This document shows, piece by piece, positions 61,390 through 64,000 of a stretch of 64,000 nt of DNA. The notes below the pieces were generated by a model. The model saw only the letters and a program-made list of their open reading frames with translations. It did not search any database and was not told where the DNA came from. Numbering within the stretch: position 1 is the stretch's first letter; each line of letters begins with the position of its first letter. Location of the stretch: positions 4,216,001 to 4,280,000 of the forward strand of contig NZ_JBDFLX010000001.1 in NCBI RefSeq assembly GCF_047237965.1. The letters are read 5' to 3'. The translations under genes and the position numbers were made by a program. Source of the DNA: Noviherbaspirillum_A sp047237965 (GTDB lineage Bacteria > Pseudomonadota > Gammaproteobacteria > Burkholderiales > Burkholderiaceae_D).

Positions 61390-62529
61390 ATGAAAGTGGC
61401 GCTGATCGTGACCTCGCTCGGCGTCGGCGGCGCCGAGACGCAGGTGGCCAATCTGGCGGATCGCCTGGACGCAGCCGGCCACAGCGTACTGATCCTGTCG
61501 ATGATCAACGACCTCGCGGTGTTGCCGAGAAGCCCTTCGGTGCGGGTCGAGCCGCTGCATGTGCGCAAGACGCCGCTCACCCTGGCCCTGGGTTATGGCC
61601 GCGCATGCCGGCTGCTGCGGCGCTTCCGGCCGGACGTGGTGCATAGCCACATGGTGCATGCCAACCTGTTTGCACGACTGCTGCGCCTGTGCGCGCCGAT
61701 GCCGCGGCTCATCAGCACCGCGCACAACACCAACGAGGGCGGCGCGCTGCTGATGTGGGGCTACCGCGTCACGGACGGGCTGGCCCACCTGACCACCAAT
61801 GTCAGCCAGGAAGCGGTGGACCGTTACATCGCGTGCGCGGCGGTGCCGGCCGGCAAGGTGATCGCGGTGCATAACGGCATCGACTGCGACCACTTCCGCT
61901 CCGAGCCCGCCCTGCGCGAGGCCACGCGCACCGCGCTTGATGTGCCGCCCGGCCATCAGGTGCTGCTGGCGGCGGGCCGCATCTGCGAGCAGAAGGATTA
62001 CCCCAACCTGCTGCGCGCCTTCGCGCTCGTGCTTGCCCGGCGCACCGACTGCCTGCTCTGGATTGCCGGCGAGGGCGGCGACCAGGCCGCGGTCGAGCAG
62101 CTTGCGGTCGACCTCGGCATACGAGACGCGGTCCGCTTCCTCGGGCTGCGGCGCGATATGCATGCCTTGATGAATGCGGCCGATATCGTGGTCCTGTCCT
62201 CCGCCTACGAGGGCTTCCCGCTGGTGGTAGGCGAGGCAATGGCGTGCGAGCGCATCGTGGTGGCGACCGATGCGGGCGGCGTGCGGGAATGGCTCGGCCG
62301 CTCGGACCACGTGGTGCCCACGCGCGACAGCCCGGCACTGGCGGGCGCGCTGATGAATGCGCTGGGCATGGATGCGCAGAGCCGCGCGCTGCATGGCATC
62401 GCAGCCCGCGAACGGGTATTCAGGCGCTTTTCCCTGGATGCGGTCGTGGCCCGCTGGGAAGACATCTATCGCGGCAATGTCCAGCAGGGCGCCGCGGCGC
62501 AGTTATCGGGCTCGGGAGAGCCGGGCTGA
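61390..62529 (+). CDS. family 4 glycosyltransferase, second
   Basis: 379 residues from the ATG at 61390. GT-B fold: VALIVTSLGVGGAETQVANL at the start, LLAAGRICEQKDYPNLLRAF before the donor site, and SSAYEGFPLVVGEAMACER holding the E-x7-E motif. A run of 73 bases separates it from the previous GT4. The frame could be extended upstream into that gene (to 61222), but the added residues are Arg/Ala-rich and unlike any GT4 N-terminus. Confidence 0.88.
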   Translation: MKVALIVTSLGVGGAETQVANLADRLDAAGHSVLILSMINDLAVLPRSPSVRVEPLHVRKTPLTLALGYGRACRLLRRFRPDVVHSHMVHANLFARLLRLCAPMPRLISTAHNTNEGGALLMWGYRVTDGLAHLTTNVSQEAVDRYIACAAVPAGKVIAVHNGIDCDHFRSEPALREATRTALDVPPGHQVLLAAGRICEQKDYPNLLRAFALVLARRTDCLLWIAGEGGDQAAVEQLAVDLGIRDAVRFLGLRRDMHALMNAADIVVLSSAYEGFPLVVGEAMACERIVVATDAGGVREWLGRSDHVVPTRDSPALAGALMNALGMDAQSRALHGIAARERVFRRFSLDAVVARWEDIYRGNVQQGAAAQLSGSGEPG

Positions 62530-62563
62530 TGAGACTCGGAGTCGTTTTGAAAGGGCAGTCACC

Positions 62564-64000
62564 ATGTGTGGAATAGTCGGTTACCTGGGCGGCGCGGCGG
62601 CAGCGGACGGGGAGGATGGCATCCTCAGGCGCATGACCGGCGCCATCAGCCACCGTGGGCCGGATAGCGCCGGGTACTGGTGCGACCTGGAGCAGTCGAT
62701 CCGCCTGGGACACCGGCGCCTGGCCATTGTCGACCTGTCGCCGGCCGGCAGCCAGCCGATGGCATCGGGCAGCCGGCGTTACGTGATGGTGTTCAACGGT
62801 GAAATCTACAATCACCAGGTAATGCGGGCCATGCTGATGGCGACCGGCCGCGGCGGCGCATGGCGCGGCCACTCCGACACCGAGACGCTGCTTGCCGGCT
62901 TCGACGCCTGGGGCATACAGGGAACGCTGGAACGGGCGGTCGGCATGTTCGCGCTCGCAGTCTGGGACCGCGATACGGCCACGCTGACGCTGGCGCGCGA
63001 CCGCATGGGCGAGAAGCCGCTTTATTACGGATGGCAGGGAAGCGGCGCGAATGCGGTATTCCTGTTCGGCTCGGAACTCAAGGCCTTGCACGCGCATCCC
63101 GCCTTCCAGAAACGGGTCGACCGCAATGCATTGGCGCTGCAACTGCGCCACAACTACATCCCGGCGCCGCATTCGATTTATGAAGGCATCAGCAAGCTGC
63201 CTGCCGGCTGCCTGCTCAGCCTGTCGCTGCGCAACAGGGAGCCGGTCCTGTCGCGTTACTGGCACGGCGACCTGATCGCGCAGGATGGCGCGCGCCATGC
63301 CTATGCCGGCAGCGCGGCAGACGCGGTCAAGGATCTGGAATGCCTGCTGATGGAGGCGGTGGGGCAGCAAATGGTGGCCGATGTGCCGCTCGGCGCTTTT
63401 CTTTCCGGCGGCATCGATTCCTCGCTGGTGGTTGCGCTGATGCAGGCGCAGTCTTCCAGGCCGGTGAAGACATTCACGATCGGCTTTGGCGAAACGCTGT
63501 TCAACGAGGCCGGCTACGCGCTTTCCGTGGCCCGGCATCTCGGCACCGATCACACCGAACTCTATATCAGCGGCGCCGAGGCGCTGGAGGTGATACCGGC
63601 GCTGCCAACCATCTACGACGAGCCGTTTTCCGACCCGTCGCAAATTCCGACCTATCTGGTCTCGCGGCTGGCCCGGCAGCATGTGACGGTTGCCCTGTCC
63701 GGCGACGGCGGCGATGAGCTGTTCTGCGGCTACGGCCGTTATCGTTCTGCCGTATCGCTGTGGCAGCGCCTGTCCGGGATGCCTGAGCCGATGCGCAAGC
63801 TGCTGGGCGGCGCCATGCAGATGGTGCCAGCGGCAGCATGGCAGATGCTGCAGCGTGCGGCGGCCCATGCCGGACACGGGAAGGACGATGCGACTGGCCT
63901 GGAACACAAGGCCGGCAAGGCGGCCGCCATGCTGGCGGACGGATCGCTGCGCAATGTCTACCGCCTGCTTGTGAGTCATTGGCATGAGCCGGCCTGCGTG
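62564..64000 (+). CDS. asparagine synthase (glutamine-hydrolysing), AsnB/WbpS-like, cut by the window edge
   Basis: 479 codons are present of an expected 600-640. Residues 2-220 are the class II glutamine amidotransferase domain: the nucleophile Cys2 in CGIVGYLGG, ISHRGPDSAGYW, and the ammonia-binding LAIVDLSPAGSQPM and VFNGEIYN. The synthetase domain follows with the pyrophosphate loop FLSGGIDSSLVVALM and ALSGDGGDELFCGYGRY. In glycan clusters such enzymes amidate sugar carboxylates such as uronic acids, so a carboxyl-bearing sugar in the repeat is possible. It is 34 bases after the GT4 gene. Confidence 0.92.
   Translation, partial: MCGIVGYLGGAAAADGEDGILRRMTGAISHRGPDSAGYWCDLEQSIRLGHRRLAIVDLSPAGSQPMASGSRRYVMVFNGEIYNHQVMRAMLMATGRGGAWRGHSDTETLLAGFDAWGIQGTLERAVGMFALAVWDRDTATLTLARDRMGEKPLYYGWQGSGANAVFLFGSELKALHAHPAFQKRVDRNALALQLRHNYIPAPHSIYEGISKLPAGCLLSLSLRNREPVLSRYWHGDLIAQDGARHAYAGSAADAVKDLECLLMEAVGQQMVADVPLGAFLSGGIDSSLVVALMQAQSSRPVKTFTIGFGETLFNEAGYALSVARHLGTDHTELYISGAEALEVIPALPTIYDEPFSDPSQIPTYLVSRLARQHVTVALSGDGGDELFCGYGRYRSAVSLWQRLSGMPEPMRKLLGGAMQMVPAAAWQMLQRAAAHAGHGKDDATGLEHKAGKAAAMLADGSLRNVYRLLVSHWHEPACV

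Noticed and set aside
1..64000. CRISPR arrays, insertion sequences, prophage, tRNA or rRNA genes
   Set aside because: I looked for spaced direct repeats, transposase or integrase motifs, and tRNA T-loop/anticodon patterns on both strands and found none I could support.

Overview
The window is GC-rich chromosomal DNA of a betaproteobacterium, most likely Burkholderiales and perhaps near Oxalobacteraceae. This rests on protein-level resemblance of the housekeeping genes (glnS, alaS, pgi-zwf-hexR, edd-eda, argA, hrpA helicase) and on the mix of aromatic catabolism with an Entner-Doudoroff/HexR module. I see no rRNA, tRNA, insertion sequence or CRISPR array.

1-5,000: the end of a gentisate 1,2-dioxygenase gene and a fumarylpyruvate-hydrolase-like gene, then a rearranged type III secretion (T3SS) patch. 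A SycN/CesT-like chaperone and the TyeA-like C-terminus of the gatekeeper SctW lie head-to-head against the C-terminal quarter of the export gate SctV. Both coding frames stop being recognisable at about 1,955-1,965, which looks like an inversion or deletion breakpoint. A STAS-domain gene and an intact-looking sctD-sctE-sctF set follow.

5,000-20,000: two translationally coupled TPR/GT-B glycosyltransferases, a LivK-type binding protein, the divergent pobA/pobR pair, a compact DSF quorum-sensing island (ketoacyl synthase, RpfF, RpfC, acyl carrier protein), and a 631-residue unknown protein with the look of a secreted effector.

20,000-47,500: mostly core genes. These are glnS, a DUF1499 protein, a LytS/LytR-type pair, a DUF2306 protein, a class III CoA-transferase, alaS, a PurN-like formyltransferase, transaldolase, hexR-zwf-pgi divergent from edd-eda (with a HexR-like box in each promoter), a CHASE-PAS sensor kinase, a CNNM/CorC transporter, rpiA, a NeuD-like acyltransferase, a flavodoxin, a leucine-rich-repeat protein, a WbqC protein, yggX and argA.

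47,500-64,000: the hrpA helicase, then a Wzx/Wzy-type polysaccharide cluster running off the right edge. It comprises a Wza-like export lipoprotein, an AT-rich 0.6-kb gap, a WecA-type initiating transferase, a DegT-type sugar aminotransferase, an unusual GNAT-flippase fusion, a GT2, an EpsG-type polymerase, two GT4 enzymes and an AsnB-type amidotransferase. The aminotransferase, the fused acetyltransferase and the flippase suggest that an N-acylated amino sugar is made and exported as a lipid-linked repeat.
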